Source: Amycolatopsis coloradensis (GTDB taxonomy: Bacteria; Actinomycetota; Actinomycetes; Mycobacteriales; Pseudonocardiaceae). From it: a DNA stretch of 64,000 nt. The notes beneath the pieces are model-generated. The model was not told where the DNA came from and searched no databases. It saw only the letters and a program-made list of their open reading frames with translations. The translations under genes and the position numbers were made by a program. The stretch lies in the NCBI RefSeq assembly GCF_037997115.1, contig NZ_CP150484.1:6125126-6189125 (forward strand), given 5' to 3'. The stretch's first letter is position 1, and each line of letters begins with the position of its first letter. Shown piece after piece: positions 8,412 through 16,388 of the stretch.

Positions 8412-9560
8412 ATGGTCGGCGCTTCTCGCGATGAAGCGCAGCTTGCCGTGCGCTTGTACAACGACTCGTCGGAGGTTCGTTCCTTCGAGGGCTTCGTAGT
8501 CCACATGCACCTTGCCTGGCTTTACCTCCTGCACGCCGAACTCACTCGGGACAGCATCGACTTCCGGTACTGGCGCACTCGGGGACGAGCACGGCGGCTG
8601 GAACGGGTCGACGGTGAACCGAAGCGCTGGGATCTAGCCACTTGCGTGCGGCATCGCTGGCCCGACAAGGCCGCCGCGGTGCGGGCCAATCTCGAGTTCT
8701 TCGTTGCGCTGCGCAACAAGATCGAGCACCGGTACGCCCGCGAGCAGCAAGCACTCGCCGTCGCCGTAAGCGGCCAGAGCCAGGCGCTCCTGCTCAACTA
8801 CGAGCAGGAACTCACTGGCCAATTCGGAACCGGATCGTCCCTCGCCACCCGTCTGCGATTCCCGGTCTTCGTCGGAAGCTTCACCGACGAGGGCGAACGC
8901 ACCCTGCGACGGCTGCGCTCACAGCTACCCGTACCGCTGCGGACCTTCATCGCCGACTACGACGCCGGCCTCGACGCATCCGTCGCCCGGGACCCTCGGT
9001 ACGACTTCCGGCTGCGAGTGCTCCAGGAACTCGCGCCCAAGGACCCGGACGCGCTCGCGGTCCAGTTCACCCGCTATGACGACCTGACCGACGAACAGCG
9101 GGCCGCCGTCGAGGCGATCGGCAGAAAAGGCTACGTAGTCGTCCGCGAACAGAAACGCCCGGTCGTCGGACACGGGTTGCTCCGGCCGACACAGGCCGCG
9201 CAAGCAGTTCAAGACCGGATCCCGTTCGTATTCAACACCAACCACTTCACAACCGCCTGGAAAAAGATCGGTGTGCGGCCGAAGGTGGGAGATCCGCATC
9301 CCGAGAGGACCGAAGAAAAGTACTGCCTCTACGACGAGCCACACCACGATTACGGCTACACCGAGGCCTACATCGCCAAGCTTGCCCGCGAGTGCGCCAC
9401 CGAAGCAGGCTTCCGCGCCTTACTGGGGACCGCCCCGAGAGACAAAGTGACCGGAGGCTGGGTGGGATCGCCACCACTCAACGCGACACCTCCCTGGAGA
9501 CGATCAGCCCCGTCTGCAGCACAAGAACCTCCGGACATGGACACGATGCGCTCAGCCTGA
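8412..9560 (+). CDS. DUF3644 / HEPN-like protein
   Basis: This 382-aa protein begins MVGASRDEAQLAVRLYND and continues with FVVHMHLAWLYLLHAEL, the start expected for DUF3644 proteins. Around residue 95 it carries FVALRNKIEHRY; the R-x4-H arrangement in RNKIEH fits the HEPN RNase motif. The C-terminal half has PFVFNTNHFTTAWKKIGVRP and ends in a low-complexity tail. The ATG at 8412 matches the family start; ATGs at 8406 and 8385 are alternatives. HEPN proteins often act as RNases in anti-phage or toxin systems, so a defence role is inferred from family and location. It is not obviously in an operon. Confidence 0.7.
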   Translation: MVGASRDEAQLAVRLYNDSSEVRSFEGFVVHMHLAWLYLLHAELTRDSIDFRYWRTRGRARRLERVDGEPKRWDLATCVRHRWPDKAAAVRANLEFFVALRNKIEHRYAREQQALAVAVSGQSQALLLNYEQELTGQFGTGSSLATRLRFPVFVGSFTDEGERTLRRLRSQLPVPLRTFIADYDAGLDASVARDPRYDFRLRVLQELAPKDPDALAVQFTRYDDLTDEQRAAVEAIGRKGYVVVREQKRPVVGHGLLRPTQAAQAVQDRIPFVFNTNHFTTAWKKIGVRPKVGDPHPERTEEKYCLYDEPHHDYGYTEAYIAKLARECATEAGFRALLGTAPRDKVTGGWVGSPPLNATPPWRRSAPSAAQEPPDMDTMRSA

Positions 9561-9653
9561 CATCTCCGAAGACAAAGATCGCGCTGCACCGTCACAGACG
9601 GGTGATTCAGAGATCGCAGGGGTTGCGCGGACCGAACCAGGCGAGACCATGGC

Positions 9654-9995
9654 ATGGTGGGACGACGCGTCCCCGGGACCGCACGGGCCGTCCGGCCTCG
9701 GGAGCAGTTGATCGCGGCACTGGCGCCCGACAGCATCCAGCGCCACTCCCAACCTGCCCGGCTACCGGCGTTGCCCGAGCCGAGCCTGCCGGTGGAATCA
9801 GGCCCCGAATTGTTGATCGGCGCCGTACGCATTGACCGGACCGGCCGCGTCAACGAACGCCTCCTCTTACGCGCGCTCGGCTGGCACCCAGGCCGCCGGC
9901 TCTCACTGGACACGCTGCGCGGGCTGATCGTGATCGCACCCGACAAATCCAGCCAGCACGTGGGTTCTCTCGCGATCAAACGACAGGCTCCGTAG
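9654..9995 (+). CDS. Small protein with an AbrB/MazE-like segment (possibly truncated)
   Basis: The 113-aa frame has an arginine-rich N-terminus of doubtful coding value. A convincing C-terminal stretch follows: LIGAVRIDRTGRVNERLLLRALGW, then PGRRLSLDTLRGLIVIAPD. This resembles the swapped-hairpin (SpoVT/AbrB) segment of some actinobacterial DNA-binding proteins. The end is abrupt and no partner gene follows. On the opposite strand, a frame starting at 10267 encodes one plausible membrane helix (KLVIVIAFCAVLVVGMATF) but has no recognisable continuation. The rest of 9561-10415 holds nothing I can support. Confidence 0.35.
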   Translation: MVGRRVPGTARAVRPREQLIAALAPDSIQRHSQPARLPALPEPSLPVESGPELLIGAVRIDRTGRVNERLLLRALGWHPGRRLSLDTLRGLIVIAPDKSSQHVGSLAIKRQAP

Positions 9996-10415
9996 ACGGT
10001 CTGGCCGTGGTCGGTCACCACCTTCATCCCCCAGGCAGCGGTCGAACCTCGGCCGCCGGCGGACGGCGACCTGTCGGAACGCGAGTTCGTAGCTGGATTC
10101 ACCTGCTCGTGGCCGCTCGACGGACACGTCGGCGACAAGGCCCTGATGACGATGAACGTGGCCATGCCCACTACGAGAACCGCGCAGAACGCGATGACGA
10201 TCACCAGTTTTCGCTTCCGGACCCGAGACGGAGGCTCAGTCCGGCACGGCGGTTGGGCAAGGTTCAAACTCTGGTCGTCGACTACACCCCAAGATCATCG
10301 ACATACCTCACTCCTTGAGCGGAACCATGCCCGTGATCGAGAACGTATCGTTGTGTGTCGGTGTTGATCACGCGTAGTGCGACCAGGTCGACGTAGAGGG
10401 CGCATAAGGAAAATG

Positions 10416-11792
10416 ATGTTGAAGCCCGCGAGGCACGTGCTGAGGGATCTAGCGCAACGCTCGAACGTCTCCCTCCATTCGGATCCCGTTTTGGTTGGCG
10501 CTGTGGCCGCCGCAGCAGCTGACGACGACGAAAGGCGCGCAAAGAAGCGGGAGGATGAGAGCAGCATCAAAGACGACGACGAAGTTCTACGGCGGAAGCC
10601 CGAACTCCATCCGATACGCGCGTGGGGAGACAAATCCTCGCAGCTGACACCGTGGGACGTGCTGCATGTACTCGGCAGAGCCATCGCATTGGCCAGACGA
10701 GGCGCCGCGCGCGGACTCGCCGAGCACTGGGGCGCGCTGAAGTACAGCCAGGCGCTGACCGGCGACACAGGTTCCTTCCTGAAGCTATCCGCTGAGGGCA
10801 AGGACACGGCGGACTACTACAAGGCCGTCCAGTCGAGCGAGCTCGGTGTCGGCTTCGCACTGGTACTGGCTAGGCGGATCCTGGCGCAACGATATCCGGA
10901 TCGCGTCGTCTCCATCGTGCCCGCGGACACGGCGCTGCGCGCAGGCTGGGCCTTGACCAGCAGAGACAAGGGACAACGACAGAACTACCGGTACCGCCCG
11001 CAGTTCTTCGCCGAGCTGTGGAAGCCGGGAGCGCCTTCTCTAGTACTGCCGATCGCCTGTAAGGGCAACCACAGCAACGCCGCACACTCCCACGTCCAAC
11101 TCGCGTCTGCATCGGCTCACGTCGAGGCGGTGCACGTCGGACCATGGAATGAGACCCCCTGCCTGATCTTCAGCACTGAGCTGCCCCTGGATGGCCACGT
11201 CACCGTGCACGCCCTCTGCGCTGAGGGAAGCGGCGGCTGGCTGGCCAATCCCAGCGCTGAGGGTAGCGACCTGGATGCCGAGCTCAGCGACGTCAACCAT
11301 TTCCCCCAAATCCACCTGCCTTCCAACGGTGACGAAGCCCGTATCTCGATCCCCGGCTTCCATATCACACCGGATCACTACGAATGGTTCGGGCGCGTGC
11401 TCGCACGAACGGCCGCCGCGGGACTGACAGCCTTCGCCGGCAATGGCGAAAAGACCACCCAGTACCTGACCGAGCGCCAAGGACGGAAGCACTTCATCGG
11501 CTTCACGCACGCGGCCACCGGTAGCGTGCAGGACGCGAATCACACTCTCCTCGGCAAACGCTTCGTCGGCACCGACCACGTCTTCCGACTGAACGGCACC
11601 CGCGTTGAAGCCTTCTCTGGCGTAGATGCCGCACTATTCGATCTCCTGGCTCACGGACGAGTGACGCAGTACCGCCACAAGATCTACGAGCACCGCTCCG
11701 CCTGGCCCAGCGGTTCCTGGGACAACTCATGGGGAGGCCCGGTATCAATTCACCCGGATGGAACCGTACTCGCCATACGCCTGCTCCCCTGA
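10416..11792 (+). CDS. Unrecognised 458-aa protein, possibly nuclease-fold
   Basis: I do not recognise this family with confidence. Residues about 25-50 are highly charged (ERRAKKREDESS). The core then shows a succession reminiscent of a restriction-endonuclease-like fold: SSELGVGFALVLARRIL, then IVPADTALRAGW, then LVLPIACKGNHSN. This is an acidic residue on a helix, an Asp after a strand, and a strand ending in a Lys, but with Cys-Lys where Glu-x-Lys is usual. The rest is soluble with several WG motifs near the end. The second ATG (10416) lies 5 nt after AAGGA at 10406-10410 and is preferred over 10413. It lies between the HEPN gene and the ThiF fragment, so a defence role is possible. Confidence 0.5.
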   Translation: MLKPARHVLRDLAQRSNVSLHSDPVLVGAVAAAAADDDERRAKKREDESSIKDDDEVLRRKPELHPIRAWGDKSSQLTPWDVLHVLGRAIALARRGAARGLAEHWGALKYSQALTGDTGSFLKLSAEGKDTADYYKAVQSSELGVGFALVLARRILAQRYPDRVVSIVPADTALRAGWALTSRDKGQRQNYRYRPQFFAELWKPGAPSLVLPIACKGNHSNAAHSHVQLASASAHVEAVHVGPWNETPCLIFSTELPLDGHVTVHALCAEGSGGWLANPSAEGSDLDAELSDVNHFPQIHLPSNGDEARISIPGFHITPDHYEWFGRVLARTAAAGLTAFAGNGEKTTQYLTERQGRKHFIGFTHAATGSVQDANHTLLGKRFVGTDHVFRLNGTRVEAFSGVDAALFDLLAHGRVTQYRHKIYEHRSAWPSGSWDNSWGGPVSIHPDGTVLAIRLLP

Positions 11793-12276
11793 CGTGACAA
11801 TCCGTTGCAGGGACGCAAGGCCGACCGCATCAACTTCTTGGCCGATCGAGACCAACGTCGACGAACTCACCGACATGGACTTCGTGTTCCTCACCTTGAC
11901 CGACGGCACCGCAAAGAAGGCGATCGTCGCCGCGCTCGAAGCGACCGAAATTCCCTTCACCGACTGCGGCGTCGGCCTCTACCGAGTCGACGACGCTCTG
12001 GCCGGCCAGGTCAGGACCACGACCAGCTCTCCCGATCATCGAGACATCGCCCGCCAAAACATTCCGTTCTCCGACGGCGAACTGGACGAGTACGACCAGA
12101 ACGTCCAAATCGCCGAGGTGAACTGCCTCAACGCCGTGATGGCCGTACTCAAGTGGAAGAAGCTCAACGGGATCTACCTCGATCTGGACCGCGAGTTCAA
12201 CAGCGTATACGTGCTGGACGGCAACACCATGATCAACGACACCGGGAAAGCCGATGCGGACCACGATCACACATAA
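11758..12276 (+). pseudogene. ThiF/E1-like adenylyltransferase, C-terminal fragment
   Basis: From about 11851 the frame reads NVDELTDMDFVFLTLTDG, then AKKAIVAALEATEIPFTDCG, then DYDQNVQIAEVNCLNA-like and AVLKWKKLNGIYLDLDRE segments. These match the last third of bacterial ThiF/E1-like proteins that activate ubiquitin-like modifiers. The N-terminal ATP-binding part (GxGxxG and the Arg/Lys adenylation residues) is missing. The frame instead overlaps the end of the previous gene with unrelated sequence, so the enzyme cannot be functional as it stands. Its 3' end overlaps the DUF6527 gene by 23 bp, preserving an ancestral operon order. Confidence 0.7.
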
Positions 12277-12685
12277 GTTCGTCGAGACGGTCCCCGACCA
12301 TGTCGAGGACGGCATCGTCTACGTCAGCCTCACGTACGCCACCGCGGTCCACCGCTGCTGTTGCGGATGCGGCCACGAAGTCGTCACCCCCCTGCACCCC
12401 AAGCAATGGTCAATCACCTTCAACGGCGAGGCGATCTCACTATCGCCATCCATCGGCAACTGGAGCTTCGCCTGCAGGTCCCACTACTGGATACGCGCTG
12501 GACACATCCATACCGCCCGCACGTACACCCGCGCAGAGATCACACACCTACGCGCTGATGACCAAGTCCTGCTCGATCAGCACTACGCTCACCGACCGCA
12601 GAGGCCACCCGACGACCCGACCGAGTCCAGTCCTAAATGGCGGGGCGGCATCAAGGCGTGGTTCCAACGCCTGCGCCGCCCGTGA
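12254..12685 (+). CDS. DUF6527 family putative metal-binding protein
   Basis: This 143-aa protein has an N-terminal THKFVETVPDHVEDGIVYVSL, a cysteine cluster RCCCGCGHEV (Cys35-37, Cys39), a middle IGNWSFACRSHYWI (Cys74, His77), and a basic tail. The Cys/His pattern suggests a zinc site. DUF6527 genes accompany ThiF/E1, E2-like and JAB genes in bacterial ubiquitin-like conjugation operons, and here the gene overlaps a ThiF fragment. It appears intact, while its partner is broken and no modifier, E2 or JAB gene is seen nearby. Confidence 0.75.
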   Translation: MRTTITHKFVETVPDHVEDGIVYVSLTYATAVHRCCCGCGHEVVTPLHPKQWSITFNGEAISLSPSIGNWSFACRSHYWIRAGHIHTARTYTRAEITHLRADDQVLLDQHYAHRPQRPPDDPTESSPKWRGGIKAWFQRLRRP

Positions 12686-12930
12686 CACTGTGTCCACACG
12701 TAGCTAGGTGGTTCGGACGCGGGCCGGGATCGATGTCCGAAGTGAGTGCTCAGATTACCGGTCCATCAAGCGAAGGTCGTGATGAGAACCGGCGGGAACT
12801 TCCTGGTCTACACATGTCGACCGCTTCAAGACGCCATTCGAACAACCTCTGAGCATTCCCGCAGTACCTAGAAAGTCCATACCGCCCGCGCTGTTCACCA
12901 GCAGAGCATCCAGCCCGCGCGCCGTCGCGC

Positions 12931-13056
12931 GAAGATGCCGAGGACGCATTAGATCTCTGCGAGGCCCTATTGGACTACATGTTTGAGCTGACCGCGAAAT
13001 TCACTGCGTTTCGACAACGACGCAAGACGCCCATGGCCACCGAAGACAAGCAGTGA
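12931..13056 (+). pseudogene. C-terminal remnant of a DUF4145-like (HEPN) protein
   Basis: The frame ending at TGA 13054-13056 reads EDAEDALDLCEALLDYMF, then ELTAKFTAFRQRR. This resembles the last helix of DUF4145/HEPN-type proteins, which usually end with an EDAE-ALDF-EALLDYLY pattern. Upstream of about 12931 the similarity stops, and an in-frame TGA lies near 12852. It is too short to be functional. The remaining 12686-12930 shows nothing I can support. Confidence 0.4.
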
Positions 13057-13093
13057 TAGGCCCTCCGCGGCTGCTGAGTGGCGCAACGGTCTC

Positions 13094-13122
13094 GAGGTCA
13101 TGTATCGTCCACACATGACCTC
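13094..13122. repeat. 10-bp inverted repeat (possible operator or recombination site)
   Basis: GAGGTCATGT (13094-13103) and ACATGACCTC (13113-13122) are perfect inverted copies separated by 9 bases. The geometry suits a dimeric regulator or a recombinase site. It lies just beyond the broken end of the serine recombinase gene, and no promoter was identified. Confidence 0.3.
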
Positions 13123-13179
13123 CCAGAAATTAGGAGATCTGCCAAGGATTTGTGACCGCGTCCCCCCTCGGACACTCTT

Positions 13180-14001
13180 TTACCCCACGGATCTTCGGGT
13201 CCGTGGGGTAATTCTCGACGGGCACGGAACACCGCGGTCGTTCAGCTCCCGCGCCAGTGACGCTACCGATCGACCGCGAGCCCGCTCGGCGAACATCCAT
13301 CGCACCCACTGCACGGCCCCCGGATCCGGCTCCAGCACATGCAGGCGCCGGCCCCATCGCGCGTGGATGGCGTTCGGATGGGGCCCGCCGTCGGCCAACC
13401 GATACCCATACGGCGGACGACCACCAAGAAAACGCCCCTGCAACCGCGTCTGCGCACGCATGGCTGCCATCACCCGGTGCCGAGCCCTCACCACCTCACG
13501 CTGCGCCTGCGCACCCAGCAACGTCATCAACGCCAAATGAACCGGACTGTCCAACTCGACCGGTCCACCGGCCTCGGGCAACCACACTTGCACACCGAAG
13601 GCATTCAGCCGTGCGACCACCTCGCGGAACTGGTCGCCGTGGAAGGCCCGCTCGTATTCCCCCACTACCACGGCATCGAACTCACGGTCCCGATCCTCCG
13701 CGGCCGCCAGCAACGCAGACGCTGCCGGGCGCTCCCCCCACGACCACCGCCGCGACCGGCCCTCATCGAAAAACTCGACCACGACCTCACCGACGCCCTC
13801 GACCAACTCGTCCGACACCGCGCGCTGCCAGGCACGCGACGTCTGCGGGTCCTGGAATTCGCTGGTCGACATCCGACCGTAGAACGCAAACCGCACACCC
13901 CCTACCACCCGACCAGGAGCCCGCGGCGAACCACGACGACGAGTCGCGACAGCCTCCACAAACCCCGCACCAGCCAACCCGCCCATCCCGGCCCCTTCCA
14001 T
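13180..14001 (-). pseudogene. Large serine recombinase, truncated
   Basis: The frame shows the resolvase N-terminal domain with the catalytic serine in FYGRMSTSEFQ and the expected EYERAFHGDQF-, VQVWLPEAGG- and LALMTLLGAQAQREVVRAR-like segments. The start of the Recombinase domain follows (GRFLGGRPPYGYRLADGG, then SVASLARELNDRGVPCPS). After CPS the sequence changes to unrelated residues and stops, exactly where a hairpin (13181-13210) begins. Large serine integrases normally continue for another 200 residues or more (zinc ribbon, coiled coil), so this copy is cut. The ATG at 14001 is one possible start; upstream coding is doubtful. Confidence 0.8.
13181..13210. repeat. 11-bp perfect hairpin at the recombinase breakpoint
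   Basis: TACCCCACGGA (13181-13191) and TCCGTGGGGTA (13200-13210) form a perfect 11-bp stem with an 8-base loop containing CTTCGG-like bases. It sits where the truncated serine recombinase loses homology. Without a T-tract on the side the gene is read, it is not a standard terminator. Confidence 0.5.
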
Positions 14002-14286
14002 CGACCCGAAGCCGAGACCGCGCGAGCACTGACCGATGACGAGAGACGACCAAGCATCGCCCGAACAGATCAACGACCGAAACTGCCCGATCCCTCGGAC
14101 GTGTAAGACCACCTCCGGCGGCTCGATGCCCTCGATCATTCACGTCCGAAATGATGCGCGCCGGCATGCCTGACGCACCGTTGGCCCAATGGCCGGAGAC
14201 GACCTGCGCTTTCCTGACCATTCCGAGCACCCTGACGCTGCCCGGCGCGGTTGTCGAAACGCGCGGGACGAGAGCGGGGATCTGAG

Positions 14287-14439
14287 CGGCATGGCAAGAG
14301 GGCGCCTGCTGCGTCAAGCACCGAAGAATGTTCAATTTCGGGTACGTGCTACGTCTCCGGCGCTTCACTCACTTGAAAACAGATCGTTTCCTCGCGGTGG
14401 TTTCGGAATGCTCCGCGCCGCAGCCGAAACGGGCAGGAC
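14287..14439. repeat. ~152-bp dispersed repeat, copy 1
   Basis: This 153-base stretch (beginning CGGCATGGCAAGAGGGCG and ending AAACGGGCAGGAC) recurs at 33979-34130 with about nine-tenths identity and a 1-base indel, in the same orientation. It carries no convincing ORF of its own. The flanks of the two copies are unrelated, so the boundaries are sharp. Copy 1 cuts into the 3' end of a minus-strand reading frame. Within 14002-14286 I see nothing else to support. Confidence 0.75.
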
Positions 14440-14739
14440 CGCTGAGGCTGTCAAGTCATCGACCGTGATGAGCGGACCAGCAGCGATTCGGTCCAGCAGC
14501 TCCCGCTGCGCGGGTTCAAGTTCGAGCTGAAAGAACGACGAACGCGGGACAAGCTTGCCGTCGCGCAGTCCCGCCATGAGCCCGACGCACCGCTGGACGG
14601 GGTCGAGTCCGGCGTTGATGGCGGGCACGATCCCGCCTCGGACCACGAGCACGTCCTGGCGACTCAGTCCGGGCTCGCGGCTAAGGCCGACATACCGGCT
14701 GGGCGTATCTTTGACGTCGGGGCGTCCGTTTCGACGTGT
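14440..14739 (-). pseudogene. Unrecognised minus-strand coding remnant ended by the dispersed repeat
   Basis: From a TGA at 14740-14742 the minus frame reads PSRYVGLSREPGLSRQDV, then GLDPVQRCVGLMAGLRDGKLV and FFQLELEPAQRELLDRIAAG. This has good amino-acid composition and helix periodicity, unlike shadow frames. It runs directly into the 152-bp repeat, which supplies the final residues and the stop. It has no good start codon with a ribosome binding site (GTG at 14652 is possible). I do not recognise the family; it may be a fragment of a larger gene. Confidence 0.35.
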
Positions 14740-14775
14740 TCAGAAGTAAGGCGAGTTAGTAGCACCGGACATGTC

Positions 14776-14827
14776 AAGTGCTCGATAATGTCTTGTTGCA
14801 CCAACAAGTGGACATTATCGAGCACTT
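14776..14827. repeat. 17-bp perfect inverted repeat
   Basis: AAGTGCTCGATAATGTC (14776-14792) and GACATTATCGAGCACTT (14811-14827) are exact reverse complements around an 18-base spacer that itself contains TTGTT/AACAA. The AT-rich arms stand out from the GC-rich surroundings. This could be a large hairpin, the fused ends of an excised element, or an operator. The cut 3' end of the pRiA4b-like gene lies 34 bp away. Confidence 0.6.
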
Positions 14828-14860
14828 TCCGTGGCTGGCCGCTACGCCCGATCTTCGACC

Positions 14861-15265
14861 TCACTGGCCGTCGTCCGGAGCTTCGCCTCGGCCCGCCACG
14901 CGGACCGGATACCTGATCGCCGGGTCGCGGCGGAGGACCCTCACCAGGGTGATCTCGTGGCACCAGGCATCGCCGACGTCGTAGAGGTACCGGACGGGCA
15001 CACCGACGGTGAACACGTCGGCCACCGTGACGACCGCTTCGTCCGCCCCCACGGCGAGCCGCGAACCGTCGGACCGGTCGTCACCCAACGCGAACAGGTG
15101 CAAGTGGTCGTCGCGCCAGCCCATGACCATCTGGATGACTTCGTGCAGGCCTCCCAGCGTGATGGACGCCAGGACCTGCACTCGCCGCCAACACTCCGGT
15201 ACGACGTCGATGACCCGGATCTCAAGCTGGAAGACCTCGTCGTCCGCGACCGGCCGACCGTTCAT
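14861..15265 (-). CDS. Plasmid pRiA4b ORF-3-like protein (short C-terminus)
   Basis: This 134-aa protein has the hallmarks of the pRiA4b ORF-3 family (PF07929): VFQLEIRVIDVVPECWRRVQV, then LGGLHEVIQMVMGWRDDHLHLF and VPVRYLYDVGDAWCHEITL. The family normally continues through a cysteine-containing CPPED segment. Here the frame ends GRGEAPDDGQ and stops, so the C-terminus is probably lost. The molecular function of the family is unknown; it is common on plasmids and islands. The ATG at 15265 is the natural start. Confidence 0.75.
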   Translation of the reverse strand: MNGRPVADDEVFQLEIRVIDVVPECWRRVQVLASITLGGLHEVIQMVMGWRDDHLHLFALGDDRSDGSRLAVGADEAVVTVADVFTVGVPVRYLYDVGDAWCHEITLVRVLRRDPAIRYPVRVAGRGEAPDDGQ

Positions 15266-15518
15266 ACGCCCTTTTCTCCCGCCCTGATCATTCCTTCATG
15301 CTAGCGGCGACGACAACGGGAGGAAGTGATTACCTTGCACAGCAACGGAACTGGAGTTCACAACACTCGACGGCCCGATCTCGCAGACAACAAGGTCGAT
15401 TATACTGCGGAAATCGTAACCATCTCCCCTTCGGCGCCCGGACAACCGTCATCACTCATAGGGCATACTGAGCGGGTCCCTTCGAAGGAGTCCCTCACCA
15501 CGATGCAAGACTGGGCGG

Positions 15519-16358
15519 ATGTTCCCTCAAGACGCCGCGCGCAACGCAGCGCGTTACCTCGGAATCGCGGATAGATTGCTGCCGGGGAAGATCACCGGAT
15601 TCTACGTCGTCGGCTCAGTCGCCCTCGGCGCCTGGCGACCGAAGCGCAGTGACATCGATTTCGTCGCCTTCGTGCACGGCGATCTCGATGACCGGCAGCT
15701 CCGCCGACTGCGCGCCCTGCACGTTCTGGGCAATGCGGCGACGGTCGGCCGATCGTTGCTCAGGGCCGATTCCAGCCTTCCCGGCACCATGAACGGCACG
15801 TTCGTTTCGATGGCGGACGTCCAAGAACCGGTGACGAAGATCCACGCCCTGGCTTCACACAGCGGATGGACTTTCACCCGAGGAGGCGGCTTCGACGTCA
15901 ACCCCGTCTCGTGGAAGCTGCTGCAGCAAGGAGGAATCGCCCTACGGGGCCCGGATCCGGCCGATCTCCGACTGGACCCCGAACCGGAGCGGTTGCGCGC
16001 GTGGAACCTGGAGCAGCTCAAAGTCCATTGGAAGAACTGGGCCGAGCGGCTCCTGTCCGGTAACGCACCTAGGAAGCCGCTCGTACCCGCCCACCGCCTC
16101 GCCGTCTCCCGCGTCCTCGGTCCGCCACGTCTGCACCACACCCTCGTCACCGGCGATCTGATCTCCAAGGAATCCGCCGCCGAGTACGCGCTCGACACCT
16201 TCGGACAGCGCTGGCTGCCTCTCGTCCGGGCAGCGCTGGCGCAGCGCGAGGGCGAGCCGTTCCCCGTTTCCCCGCAACCCCGGGAACTCGTCCGCATGGC
16301 GGGTGAATTCACCCTCGAAGTGGTCGCCAGCGCCGAAGACCACCCAATGCCGGGGTGA
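15519..16358 (+). CDS. Nucleotidyltransferase-fold protein, aminoglycoside-adenylyltransferase-like
   Basis: The 279-aa protein has a minimal nucleotidyltransferase motif near the N-terminus: VVGSVALGAW (Gly-Ser at 32-33), then RSDIDFVAF (Asp45, Asp47). This is the GSx(9-12)DxD signature of the AadA/DUF4111 group, which transfers AMP to small substrates such as aminoglycosides. The C-terminal half is helical with a conserved-looking VHWKNWAERLL. The ATG at 15519 is the start given here; GAAGGAG at 15483-15489 is rather far upstream. The gene converges with the AraC gene 30 bp downstream. The substrate is unknown. The preceding 15266-15518 shows no gene. Confidence 0.72.
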   Translation: MFPQDAARNAARYLGIADRLLPGKITGFYVVGSVALGAWRPKRSDIDFVAFVHGDLDDRQLRRLRALHVLGNAATVGRSLLRADSSLPGTMNGTFVSMADVQEPVTKIHALASHSGWTFTRGGGFDVNPVSWKLLQQGGIALRGPDPADLRLDPEPERLRAWNLEQLKVHWKNWAERLLSGNAPRKPLVPAHRLAVSRVLGPPRLHHTLVTGDLISKESAAEYALDTFGQRWLPLVRAALAQREGEPFPVSPQPRELVRMAGEFTLEVVASAEDHPMPG

Positions 16359-16388
16359 ATCGCCGGTGGAACTCGATCCAGGAAGAGG

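Noticed and set aside
16300..16313. 14-bp perfect palindrome GGGTGAATTCACCC
   Set aside because: It lies inside the nucleotidyltransferase coding region and encodes ordinary residues (GEFT), so chance is the simpler explanation.
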